64,000 bases of DNA from Methyloversatilis sp. XJ19-49 (GTDB lineage Bacteria > Pseudomonadota > Gammaproteobacteria > Burkholderiales > Rhodocyclaceae). Made by a program: the position numbers and the translations under genes. Numbering within the stretch: position 1 is the stretch's first letter; each line of letters begins with the position of its first letter. This document shows, in pieces, positions 15,767-24,185 of this stretch. The stretch covers positions 1 to 64,000 of the forward strand of contig NZ_JANINI010000003.1 of the NCBI RefSeq assembly GCF_024580145.1. Reading direction: 5' to 3'. The notes beneath the pieces are model-generated. The model was not told where the DNA came from. It did not search any database and saw nothing but the letters and a program-made list of their open reading frames with translations.

Positions 15767-16642
15767 TCAGACCGAAGGTTTGCGCGCGAGCTGACGACGA
15801 CCGATGGCCATGATCAGCCGCTGCAGCGGGTGGTTGTTGCCGCCCGGCCGCCAGGTACGCACCAGCTTGTTGCGGAAGGCGTCGTACTGCAGGCCCCAGG
15901 GCGCAGCGCGCACCTCGCCGCGACCGAGCAGCAGTTTGATCCCTTCGGCCGCGGCAAAACCCGCGCACAGATTGCACGCGATCATGGTCGAAGGGCCTCG
16001 TCGCGCGGCCAGATCGATGCGCGAGGGCTCGACCAGATACGGGCGGTGCAGGCCTGCGGGTGCCAGACCGACGAGAAAGCGCAGCGCCTGTTCTGTTTCG
16101 TCGCACCCTTCGAGCCGGAAGTACTCCTCGAAACTCATCCGGTCGGGCAGAAAGACGAGCAGCGCCGAACCCATGCCAAGCGGCGCCGCAGTGACAGCCG
16201 GAATGCGCAGCCGATGACATGCCGCGAACGTCGCGCGCCGTGCCGAAAAGGCGAAAAAATCGAGTCCATCTATATATATATCCGCACCGCGCAGGAAGTC
16301 GTCGGGAGATTCGGCCGAAACGCCTTGTGGAAAAAGTTTCAACTGGACTTCCGGGTTGATGTCTCGCGCCTGAGCGGCCAGCACGTCAAGCTTGCGCTGG
16401 CCCAATGTGCTCATCGTGGCGCCCACCTGCCGGTTGAAGTTGGCGACGTCGAAGGTGTCGAAGTCCGCGATGTGGAAGCGGCCGACGCCAAGTCGCGCCA
16501 AGGTCAGCAAGTGAATGCCGCCGACACCACCAAGTCCGGCGATGGCAACTGTGCTGTGGCGCAGTTTCTGCTGCTCAACCTCGGTGAACCACCCAAGATT
16601 CCGGCTGAATGCTTCGTTATAGTCAAACGCGGAGTGATTCAT
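15767..16642 (-). CDS. ThiF/MoeB/E1-like adenylyltransferase family protein
   Basis: The protein has 291 residues. The nucleotide-binding loop is AIAGLGGVGGIHLLTLARLG near residue 33, followed by ADFDTFDVANFNRQVGA with the conserved Asp and Asn/Arg pair that bind ATP. These features define ThiF-fold enzymes, which adenylate a C-terminal carboxylate. Only one CxxC (CNLC) is seen in the C-terminal half, so the usual zinc site looks incomplete. ATG 16642 is preferred over an upstream in-frame GTG/ATG at 16696. No ubiquitin-like or MoaD/ThiS-like carrier gene is adjacent. With the nitroreductase-fold gene it may modify a peptide, protein C-terminus or small molecule. Confidence 0.8.
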   Translation of the reverse strand: MNHSAFDYNEAFSRNLGWFTEVEQQKLRHSTVAIAGLGGVGGIHLLTLARLGVGRFHIADFDTFDVANFNRQVGATMSTLGQRKLDVLAAQARDINPEVQLKLFPQGVSAESPDDFLRGADIYIDGLDFFAFSARRATFAACHRLRIPAVTAAPLGMGSALLVFLPDRMSFEEYFRLEGCDETEQALRFLVGLAPAGLHRPYLVEPSRIDLAARRGPSTMIACNLCAGFAAAEGIKLLLGRGEVRAAPWGLQYDAFRNKLVRTWRPGGNNHPLQRLIMAIGRRQLARKPSV

Positions 16643-16725
16643 CGTCGTCCTGCCATTCGGCAATCGCTCCAGCGGAACTTCGCGCTGAAGGTTCACGGCT
16701 GCTGGAAAGTAAAAAACTGTTATGC

Positions 16726-16741
16726 TGGCAATACCTTAGCA
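16726..16741 (+). promoter_or_regulatory. possible sigma-54-type promoter of the ABC permease operon
   Basis: The rightward sequence TGGCAA-TACCT-TAGC-A keeps GG and GC at the right distance and differs from consensus at two positions. It lies in the 118-bp divergent gap between the E1-like gene and the first permease. Initiation near 16752 would leave only about nine bases before ATG 16761, which weakens the case. Confidence 0.35.
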
Positions 16742-16760
16742 TCTTACCCCTCGAATCCGC

Positions 16761-17990
16761 ATGAAGTTTTGGCTGCTTGATCTGCGACTGGCCATGCGCA
16801 GCGTGCTGCGGCAGGGGCGGCGCACGATGATTGCGATCGGAGCGGTCAGCTTCGGGGTTGTCGCCATGATCCTTTCGGCCGGATTCATCGAATGGTTGAT
16901 GGACGGGATGCGCGAATCGACGATCAAGTCACAGCTCGGCCACATCCAGGTCGTCAGGCCGGGGTATGTGGAGCGCGGCACATCGGATCCGTTCGGCTTC
17001 ATGATCGAAGGCGAGGATGCTGCGCGTTCCGCGGTGCAGTCCAGCAGCGGCGTGAAGGTGATCGCGCCTCGACTCAGTTTCAATGGCCTGGCGAGCAAGG
17101 GCGAAAACACCTTTGCATTCCTCGGGCAGGGGGTGTCGCCGCAGGCCGAGGCCGTGCTGTCGAGTTCGATCCGCATCAGTCGCGGTCGAAACCTCTCAGC
17201 AGACGGTGCGAACGAAATGATCATGGGGCGCGGCCTGGCGATCAATCTCGATGCCGAGGTCGGCGACACCATCGTGCTGCTGACCACGACAGCCGGCGGC
17301 AGCATCAATGCGGTCGAGGCGCCCATCGTTGGTCTGTTCACTTCGGTCAGCAAGGAATACGACGATTCTGCGCTGCGCATGCCGATCGCGCTGGCTCAGC
17401 AGCTGGTCAAGGTCTCAGGCGCACAGCAGTGGCTGGTGCTGCTTGAACGCACCGATGACACCGACAGCAAGATCAAGGAATTGCGCAAGGTTCTTCCCGC
17501 CGCCAAGCTCGAACTCGTGCCGTGGTATCAGCTCGCCGACTTCTACAACAAGACGCGCGACTTGTTCTCGAGTCAGATCAATGTGGTGAGGCTGATCATC
17601 CTGATGATCATCGTGCTGAGCATCTCGAATACGCTGTCGATGAGCGTCATGGAGCGGGTCAGCGAGATCGGCACCTGCATGGCGCTGGGCCTCACGCGCA
17701 GCCGCATCCTGCGCATTTTCGTGTCCGAGGGCCTGATGTTGGGTGTTGTGGGCGGTGGTTTGGGCGTCGTGCTGGGTTGTCTGCTGGCGGTCGGGATCTC
17801 GGCGGTGGGCATCCCCTTGCCGCCGCCGCCCGGCATGGAGGAGGGGTTTGACGGCAAGATCATGCTGACCTTCGATATCGTGGCGCAGGCCATGCTGGTT
17901 GCGGTGGTCAGCAGTTTCGTGTCCAGCCTGTATCCCGCTTGGCGAGCTTCGCGCATGAACATCGTCGACGCCTTGCGCCAGAGTCGCTGA
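16761..17990 (+). CDS. ABC transporter permease, FtsX/LolC type (first subunit)
   Basis: The protein has 409 residues. A cytoplasmic start MKFWLLDLRLAMRSVLRQGR precedes one membrane helix near residues 25-45. A periplasmic MacB-core-like domain of about 220 residues (SQLGHIQVVRPGYVERG near its start) follows, then three C-terminal helices near residues 275, 325 and 375. This is the FtsX-domain layout of LolC/LolE and MacB. It lies seven bases before a second, similar permease. The two are paralogues and probably form a heterodimer driven by the ATPase encoded at 8812. Confidence 0.85.
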   Translation: MKFWLLDLRLAMRSVLRQGRRTMIAIGAVSFGVVAMILSAGFIEWLMDGMRESTIKSQLGHIQVVRPGYVERGTSDPFGFMIEGEDAARSAVQSSSGVKVIAPRLSFNGLASKGENTFAFLGQGVSPQAEAVLSSSIRISRGRNLSADGANEMIMGRGLAINLDAEVGDTIVLLTTTAGGSINAVEAPIVGLFTSVSKEYDDSALRMPIALAQQLVKVSGAQQWLVLLERTDDTDSKIKELRKVLPAAKLELVPWYQLADFYNKTRDLFSSQINVVRLIILMIIVLSISNTLSMSVMERVSEIGTCMALGLTRSRILRIFVSEGLMLGVVGGGLGVVLGCLLAVGISAVGIPLPPPPGMEEGFDGKIMLTFDIVAQAMLVAVVSSFVSSLYPAWRASRMNIVDALRQSR

Positions 17991-17996
17991 GCCGCC

Positions 17997-19208
17997 ATGT
18001 TCAAACTTGCCCTGCGCAACATCCTCCGTCAGAAATCGCGTACCGCGATGACGCTGGCGGCCATCGTGTTCGGCGTATCAGGTCTCATTCTGACCGGTGG
18101 TTTCGTGGCGGATGTGCTGACCCAACTGGGTGAGGCCACGATCCACAGTCAGCTCGGGCACGTGCAGGTGTTCAAGCAGGGCTTTTACGAGAAGGGCTCC
18201 CGTTCGCCGGAAAAGTACGTCATTGAAGACGCCGACGAGATCGCGCGCTTCGCGGCCAAGATGCCCGAAGCGGATACCGTGCTTCAGCGCATCCGCTTCG
18301 CCGGCCTTCTCAACAACGGCAAGGCGGACTGGGCCATCGTCGGCGAGGGCGTGGAGCCGGACAAGGAAAATCACCTCGGTACATTCGTCCGGATCACCGC
18401 GGGCCGGCAGCTGAAGGACGAAGATGCGTCGGGCGTGCTGATAGGCGACGGCGTGGCGAAGGCATTGGCTCTTGAACCCGGCGACACGGTCACGCTGATC
18501 ATGAATACTGCTGACGGTGCCCTGAACACGACCGAACTGAACGTGGTGGGCGTTTTTCAAAGCTTTTCGAAAGATTTCGATACCCGTGCCGTAAGAATTC
18601 CCATTGCAGCAGCGCGGGAGTTGCTTGCGCGCGACGGTGCCAATTCGATCGTGTTGCTGCTGCACCGCACGGCCGACACTGCGCTGGTAAAGGATCTGCT
18701 GGTTCCGCGGCTGCAGTCGCTGGGATTCGACATCCGCGACTGGGTGGAACTGTCTGATTTCTACGCCAAGACGGTCGAGCTGTATCGCACGCAGTTCGGC
18801 GTGCTGCAGTGGATTGTGCTGATCATGGTGCTGCTCAGCGTGTTCAATACGGTGAACATGAGCGTTTTCGAGCGTGTGGGAGAATTCGGTACGCTGATGG
18901 CGCTGGGCAACACGCGTGGCTATGTGTTCAGGCTGGTCATGGTGGAGAACGCAATGTTGGGTCTGTTCGGCGCCGTGGTGGGGGTCGTGCTGGGTACTCT
19001 CGCAGCGCTGGCGATCAGCGAGGTCGGCATCCCGATGCCGCCGCCGCCGAACTCCAACGTCGCCTACACCGCTACAGTCAGGGTGCTGCCCCATACGGTT
19101 CTCCTCGCGTTCGGGGTCGGTTTGATCGCCACCTTGGTGGCCGCGCTTTTGCCGGCCCACAGGGTGTCGCGCACGCCAATCGTCGATGCGCTGCGCTACA
19201 ACATCTGA
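17997..19208 (+). CDS. ABC transporter permease, FtsX/LolE type (second subunit)
   Basis: The protein has 403 residues with the same one-plus-three helix layout as its upstream neighbour. The similarity is clear along the length, for example SQLGHVQVFKQGFYEKG near residue 50, NTVNMSVFERVGEFGTLMAL in the coupling region and VGIPMPPPPNSN near the last extracytoplasmic loop. The pair therefore arose by duplication. It should act in the inner membrane with the 8812 ATPase and the LolA-like protein to extract or move a lipidated or hydrophobic cargo. The XrtA polysaccharide operon starts 85 bp downstream and could be co-transcribed. Confidence 0.85.
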   Translation: MFKLALRNILRQKSRTAMTLAAIVFGVSGLILTGGFVADVLTQLGEATIHSQLGHVQVFKQGFYEKGSRSPEKYVIEDADEIARFAAKMPEADTVLQRIRFAGLLNNGKADWAIVGEGVEPDKENHLGTFVRITAGRQLKDEDASGVLIGDGVAKALALEPGDTVTLIMNTADGALNTTELNVVGVFQSFSKDFDTRAVRIPIAAARELLARDGANSIVLLLHRTADTALVKDLLVPRLQSLGFDIRDWVELSDFYAKTVELYRTQFGVLQWIVLIMVLLSVFNTVNMSVFERVGEFGTLMALGNTRGYVFRLVMVENAMLGLFGAVVGVVLGTLAALAISEVGIPMPPPPNSNVAYTATVRVLPHTVLLAFGVGLIATLVAALLPAHRVSRTPIVDALRYNI

Positions 19209-19293
19209 TGAGCCGTGACGCAATAGAGCGCGCTGTCTTGCGCATTGGCTATCATTCGCGGCTTGTCTCGCCGCTGTCCTTCTGGAGGATGCA

Positions 19294-19920
19294 ATGCTTC
19301 GTTCGATCTTTCTGATGTCCGCCCTGCGCAAATGTGCGTTGCTCCTGGCGCCGCTTGCGCTGGTGGCCTGCACTTCGTCACCTTACCCGGCCGCCCCGAC
19401 GCAGGCTTACAGTGATGGTTACAACTACATCCTGGGCCCGGGCGACTCCGTGAATATCGTCGTGTGGCGCAACCCCGAGATATCGTCGACGGTCACCATC
19501 CGGCCGGACGGCAAGATCACCGGCACGCTGTTCGAGGACCTGCCAGCCGCGGGTCGCGATCCCACAACACTGGCACGCGAAATCGAGCAGGTGCTGTCCA
19601 AGTACATTCGTGATCCCATCGTCAGCGTGATCGTGGCGGGCGGCATCGGCCCTTACAGCGAACAGATCCGGGTGATCGGCGAAGCGGCCAAGCCGCAGGC
19701 GCTGGCCTACAAGCAGAAGATGACCCTGCTTGACGTGATGATTGCGGTGGGCGGCATCACCGACTTCGCCGACGGCAACGCAGCGACCATCCTGCGCACC
19801 TCCGAAGGTGACAAGCAATACAACGTGCGTCTGAAAGATCTCATACGGCGTGGTGATGTCAGCGCGAATGTGGATGTCAAGCCGGGCGACATCCTGATCA
19901 TTCCGCAGAGCTGGTTCTGA
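19294..19920 (+). CDS. XrtA-associated polysaccharide export lipoprotein (Wza-like, TIGR03027 type)
   Basis: The protein has 208 residues. A hydrophobic signal with lipobox LVAC (Cys near residue 28) marks it as a lipoprotein. The mature part has YNYILGPGDSVNIVVWRNPE, the polysaccharide biosynthesis/export domain, and a SLBB-like stretch IRVIGEAAKPQALAYKQKMT. It is shorter than E. coli Wza, as usual for the exosortase-linked form. GGAGG at 19284-19288 precedes ATG 19294 by five bases. MSALRK at 19315 is a possible later start. It would form the periplasmic/outer-membrane exit path and opens the XrtA operon. Confidence 0.92.
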   Translation: MLRSIFLMSALRKCALLLAPLALVACTSSPYPAAPTQAYSDGYNYILGPGDSVNIVVWRNPEISSTVTIRPDGKITGTLFEDLPAAGRDPTTLAREIEQVLSKYIRDPIVSVIVAGGIGPYSEQIRVIGEAAKPQALAYKQKMTLLDVMIAVGGITDFADGNAATILRTSEGDKQYNVRLKDLIRRGDVSANVDVKPGDILIIPQSWF

Positions 19921-19956
19921 GCTCCATGAGCCACGACAAGAGGGAGGTCTTTGCAC

Positions 19957-21564
19957 GTGGATGATCTTCTACGCCAGTTGTCCGGTTACATAAGGCAGGC
20001 GTGGGGCTACCGTTGGGTAGGTCTGCTGACGGCTTGGTTGATCGGAACGGTAGGCATGGGTGTCGTGCTGATCCTGCCGGATCAGTATCAAGCCTCGGCG
20101 AAGATTTATGTCGATACGCAATCGATACTGCGGCCGCTGATGTCCGGTTTGGCCATCCAGCCGAATGTCGATCAGCAGATCAACATGCTCAGCCGAACGC
20201 TGATCAGTCGCCCCAGCATCGAGAAATTGATCCGGATGGCCGATCTTGATCTCGAGGCGAAGACAAAAGCCGAAAAGGAAGCGCTGGTCGATGAACTGAT
20301 CAAGAAGGTCGTTCTGTCAGGATCGGGGCGCGACAACCTCTACTTCGTGTCTTTCCGCGACGAGAAGCCTGCCCGCGCGCAAAAGGTCGTTCAGGCAATA
20401 GTGACGCTGTTCGTCGAATCGGGGCTCGGCGGCAAAAGACAGGATTCAGACCAGGCTCGCAAGTTCATCGAAGAGCAGATCAAGGCATATGAAGCCAAAC
20501 TCTTCGAAGCCGAGAACCGCCTCAAGGAGTTCAAGCTGAAAAACCTTGAGCGTCCCGGTGGCGGGCAAAAGGATTTTTACGGGAGTCTCGGAGATGCCCA
20601 GCAGCAGCTGAATCAGGCACAGCTGGAACTGCGTGAAGCATCGAATTCCCGAGATGCGCTGTCCAGACAATTGCTCGGCGAAGAGCCGACGATTGCGTCA
20701 GAGTCCACTTTCCCGGGCATGACCTCGTCGAGCGGCGGGCCCTCAACAGCGGAGATAGACAGCCGCATCGCCACGCTGAATAACGACATTGAGGCGCTTT
20801 TGCAGCGGTATACCGATCGTCACCCGGATATCGTTCAGATGCGTTCGCGCATACGGACACTCGAAGCCGAGCGGAAGAAGATCGTTGAGCAGTATGCCGA
20901 GGAGGTGAAGGAGGCCGCGTCGAGCAAAGAACCGGCTGTCGCAAAGAAGATGGTGGCTGGTGCGCAACAGATACCCAATCCCGTTTATTTGCAGATCAAG
21001 GTTGCATTGGCATCGGCCGAAGCCTCGGTTGCTTCGCTGGGTGCCCGCGTAGCGGAGTACCAAAGCCGCCTCGAAAAACTGCGTCAATCGTCCCGGCTGG
21101 TGCCTGAACTCGAGGCTGAATTCACTCAACTGAATCGGGATTACGAGGTTCACCAGACCAACTACAACAATCTCGTATCACGGCGCGAGTCTGCATCGAT
21201 GTCCGAAGAGATGGACGCGACCGGCGTGGCCGAGTTCCGGCTTATAGAACCCCCGCGGGTTTCCCCTGAGCCTGTGGCACCCAACCGCCTCATTCTGCTG
21301 ACAGTCGTAATCGTCGCGGCGCTCGTCGTGGGCATTGCCTCTTCAGTTGTCGTTTCCCAGATACGCCCCGTGTTTCACGACGGACAAACACTCGCTGACG
21401 TTGCCGGTTTGCCGGTCCTTGGCTCGATTTCGATGTTGCTGGCCGATGAACGCAAACGATATGAGCGGCGACGTCGCATCGTGTTCCTCGGTGGCGTTGG
21501 CGGCCTGGTTGCGGCCTACGTTGCCATGCTTGCGTTCGTCTCGCTTGTGATGCGCAGTGCGTGA
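19957..21564 (+). CDS. XrtA system polysaccharide chain length determinant (Wzz/GumC-like, TIGR03007 type)
   Basis: The protein has 535 residues. A membrane helix near residues 20-42 is followed by a large periplasmic coiled-coil region (about 140-390, including the AENRLKEFKLKNLERPGGGQ segment) and a second membrane pair near 445-465 and 515-535. The GTG at 19957 is chosen because GAGGGAGGT ends eight bases before it. An in-frame TTG at 19951 would be too close. It lacks a kinase domain, which is supplied by the next gene, as is typical for split BY-kinase systems. It sets polymer length and bridges the inner membrane to the export lipoprotein. Confidence 0.92.
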   Translation: MDDLLRQLSGYIRQAWGYRWVGLLTAWLIGTVGMGVVLILPDQYQASAKIYVDTQSILRPLMSGLAIQPNVDQQINMLSRTLISRPSIEKLIRMADLDLEAKTKAEKEALVDELIKKVVLSGSGRDNLYFVSFRDEKPARAQKVVQAIVTLFVESGLGGKRQDSDQARKFIEEQIKAYEAKLFEAENRLKEFKLKNLERPGGGQKDFYGSLGDAQQQLNQAQLELREASNSRDALSRQLLGEEPTIASESTFPGMTSSSGGPSTAEIDSRIATLNNDIEALLQRYTDRHPDIVQMRSRIRTLEAERKKIVEQYAEEVKEAASSKEPAVAKKMVAGAQQIPNPVYLQIKVALASAEASVASLGARVAEYQSRLEKLRQSSRLVPELEAEFTQLNRDYEVHQTNYNNLVSRRESASMSEEMDATGVAEFRLIEPPRVSPEPVAPNRLILLTVVIVAALVVGIASSVVVSQIRPVFHDGQTLADVAGLPVLGSISMLLADERKRYERRRRIVFLGGVGGLVAAYVAMLAFVSLVMRSA

Positions 21565-21573
21565 GGAAAAATC

Positions 21574-22569
21574 ATGAGCATCATTGAACAAGCTGTTGCA
21601 CGAATGGGGCTGCTGAAGCGAGCAGGCGTAGAGATCGGTTCCATTGAGGAAATCGATCTGCAAGAGGCGATCAACAAGCCGGAGGAACATGAGCCCCCGG
21701 AGCGGTCAGGCGCAGGCAGCACGGCTGCACGTGCCCCAGGCGGTAAAACGCCGGGCGAACTGCGGCCTGTCGACACGATGCCGGACGCCACGTCGCGTCG
21801 GGTGGAACTTGATCTGAATCGGCTGGATTCGATGGGTCTGGTGGTGCCCTCTTCGCCGCGCTCCCAGGTTGCAGAAGAGTTCCGGGTCATCAAGCGGCCA
21901 ATTCTTGCAAACGCCCACGGCAAAGGCGCTGCGCCGGTAGATAACGGCAATCTCATCATGGTGACAAGTTCTGTCCCTGGTGAAGGCAAGAGCTTCAATT
22001 CCATCAATCTGGCGATGAGCATTGCGATGGAACTCGACAACCGGGTACTGCTCGTGGATGCGGATGTGGCCCGTCCATCCGTGCTCAACCTGCTTGGATT
22101 GCCTCCTGCAAAAGGCTTGATGGATGTTCTCCTCGATGACGAAGTCAGCCTGCCAGATGTGCTTCTGCGCACAAATGTCGAAAAGCTGACGATATTGCCG
22201 GCGGGCATGCCGCACAAGAACGCAACGGAATTGCTCGCGAGCGGAGCGATGCATGCGCTTCTCGTCGAACTCGCGCATCGTTATTCGGACCGCATCATCA
22301 TTTTTGATTCTCCGCCGCTGATGGTGACAACCGAAGCACCTGTTCTTGCTCAATCGATGGGTCAGATCGTGGTTATTGTCGAGGCGGGGCGGACCACGCA
22401 CGCAACGCTCAAGCAGGCGCTGTCACGAGTTCGCAACTGCCCGGTCAAGATGGTGGTTCTCAATAAGGCGCGCTATGCGCGTACGGATGGCTACTATGGT
22501 TATTACGGATACGGCTATGGCTACGAGGCTGACCGGAACCGAGTGCCGGGCGAGAAGGTTGTTGATTAG
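21574..22569 (+). CDS. XrtA-associated tyrosine autokinase (BY-kinase, TIGR03018 type)
   Basis: The protein has 331 residues. The P-loop region VTSSVPGEGKSFNSINLAMS is near residue 130, Walker A' LLVDADVARPSVLNLLGLP near 155 and Walker B IIIFDSPPLMVTTEAP near 245. The C-terminus has a dense tyrosine cluster (RTDGYYGYYGYGYGYEADRN), the site of autophosphorylation in this family. It works in the cytoplasm on the chain-length determinant nine bases upstream, and cycles of phosphorylation control polymerisation. The stop overlaps the start of the following barrel gene. Confidence 0.93.
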   Translation: MSIIEQAVARMGLLKRAGVEIGSIEEIDLQEAINKPEEHEPPERSGAGSTAARAPGGKTPGELRPVDTMPDATSRRVELDLNRLDSMGLVVPSSPRSQVAEEFRVIKRPILANAHGKGAAPVDNGNLIMVTSSVPGEGKSFNSINLAMSIAMELDNRVLLVDADVARPSVLNLLGLPPAKGLMDVLLDDEVSLPDVLLRTNVEKLTILPAGMPHKNATELLASGAMHALLVELAHRYSDRIIIFDSPPLMVTTEAPVLAQSMGQIVVIVEAGRTTHATLKQALSRVRNCPVKMVVLNKARYARTDGYYGYYGYGYGYEADRNRVPGEKVVD

Positions 22570-24118
22570 TCGGCAGAGCTTCCGCGGGGGGCGTTTTTTT
22601 GCTGCCGCGCTCCTCGTCGCCATGAGCAGCCTGGATGCGCCGGTTGCTCTGGCAGAGAACTGGAGGGTGACGCCCACGTTGTCGACCCGGATGGTTGCAT
22701 CCGACAACATCAACTTCTCTGCGACAGATCCGAAGTCTGACACCGTGTTCGAGGTGAACCCGGGGATCAGCGTTCGACGGGTGAGCCCCCGGATCAACCT
22801 GGCGGCTGCCTATACGCCGCGCTACTTCCATTATGTGGACGAAACTTTCTCGTCCAGGGTGTCGCACGCCTACAACGTGAATGGTCGCTTCGAAGTCATC
22901 GATGATCTTTTCTTCATTGATGTGCGTGCCATTTCAAGTCAGAGAAACCGGTCGGTCTTCAACGCAGTGCCCACCGACAACGTACTCGCGGCGAACCAGC
23001 TCAACAACACCCGTACCTTTTCGATTACGCCTTCTTTCCGCGGCAAGGTGAGGCTGGGCGATATCGCCACCTGGTCCTCCAGTTTCTCGTCGGCTCGAAC
23101 GGAATCGACCCGTAATCTGGGCAGCGTCAGCACCGAGACGTTCACCGGAGCGCTTGAAAGTGCGCCGGCCAAGATTGGTTGGCGGGCAGACGTCAGTTCG
23201 ACGTCGACAGATTCGGATCGTGGCAACACCAAGCGCGACCGCATCACGGGCTCCCTCATCTTCCGCCCGGATAGCTCGCTGCAACTGTCCGTGCGCTATG
23301 GTCTCGAGAAAGGCAATGCTTTCAACGCCAGGGGCAATCCTTCCGCTCAGGGATATCAGGATACCTATGGCATGGGTCTGGTCTGGACGCCGACCCCTCG
23401 TACCTCCATCAAGGCGGATATCAACAAGCGACCCTTTGCCACGACGAGGTCACTGAACGCCACGCATAGGATGGCGCTGATGGCTTTCAGTGCAACGCAT
23501 ACGCGCACGCTGACAAATCGCGCGCAGCAACTTCTCGAACCGACAGGGGTGTCCGATCTTTTTGACAACCTTTCACAGACTGAGCCCTTCGCCAGTGTCA
23601 CGGACCCCGTTCAGCGCGAGCAATTGATGAACGAGTTCCTCGTAAGTCGAGGACTCGATCGTTTTGTCGTCGGACTCAGTCCCATCCTTACGGATCTCGA
23701 ATTCCTCCAGACCCGATCGCAGCTTTCCGTTACGCGCACAGGTCCGCGCAGCCTCGTGTCGTTGAGTGTCTTTCTGAACGAGAGCGACAGGGGAATTGGC
23801 TCGGGCGGCATCACGGGGGGAGATGACTTCGATCTCGCCAGCGTGATACGGCAGCATGGCTGGAACGCGACCCTGTCGCATCGCGTTGGATCAACGTCAT
23901 CGCTGGTCCTCAACTACACATCCACCCAGTCGAACGGTCGATCGAACTCCCTGTCCGGGTTGAGCAGCAACAGGGATGTCCTGAATCTGACGTTGTCGAC
24001 CCCGATCGGCGCCCGCACGAATGGTTCGATAGGTTTGCGCATGACACGTGCCACAGTCATCAGCGGAGATGTGGACGAAAATGCAGTCATTGCAACCTTG
24101 ACTACACGTTTCAACTGA
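22562..24118 (+). CDS. PEP-CTERM system-associated outer-membrane beta-barrel protein (TIGR03016 type)
   Basis: The protein has about 518 residues. The N-terminus reads ISRQSFRGGRFFAAALLVAM with an A-L-A cleavage site before ENWRVTP, so it is exported. The rest is an array of short alternating strands ending in an aromatic residue (TTRFN), as in outer-membrane barrels. Its position after the autokinase and before the ExeA-like ATPase is that of the exosortase-linked TIGR03016 family. No ATG fits the signal peptide. TTG 22562 (or TTG 22559) is inferred, overlapping the kinase stop. It probably serves as the outer-membrane pore or scaffold for the polysaccharide. Confidence 0.85.
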   Translation: MISRQSFRGGRFFAAALLVAMSSLDAPVALAENWRVTPTLSTRMVASDNINFSATDPKSDTVFEVNPGISVRRVSPRINLAAAYTPRYFHYVDETFSSRVSHAYNVNGRFEVIDDLFFIDVRAISSQRNRSVFNAVPTDNVLAANQLNNTRTFSITPSFRGKVRLGDIATWSSSFSSARTESTRNLGSVSTETFTGALESAPAKIGWRADVSSTSTDSDRGNTKRDRITGSLIFRPDSSLQLSVRYGLEKGNAFNARGNPSAQGYQDTYGMGLVWTPTPRTSIKADINKRPFATTRSLNATHRMALMAFSATHTRTLTNRAQQLLEPTGVSDLFDNLSQTEPFASVTDPVQREQLMNEFLVSRGLDRFVVGLSPILTDLEFLQTRSQLSVTRTGPRSLVSLSVFLNESDRGIGSGGITGGDDFDLASVIRQHGWNATLSHRVGSTSSLVLNYTSTQSNGRSNSLSGLSSNRDVLNLTLSTPIGARTNGSIGLRMTRATVISGDVDENAVIATLTTRFN

Positions 24119-24185
24119 TTGCACGGGGCGTGCCAGGTGAAGTGCTTCAGTCGGACAGGTCGCTCCACCACATTTCGCCTGCTTA

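Noticed and set aside
16266-16282. TATATATATAT run as a promoter or microsatellite
   Set aside because: It lies inside the E1-like gene and simply encodes an Ile-Tyr-Ile segment in a conserved region.
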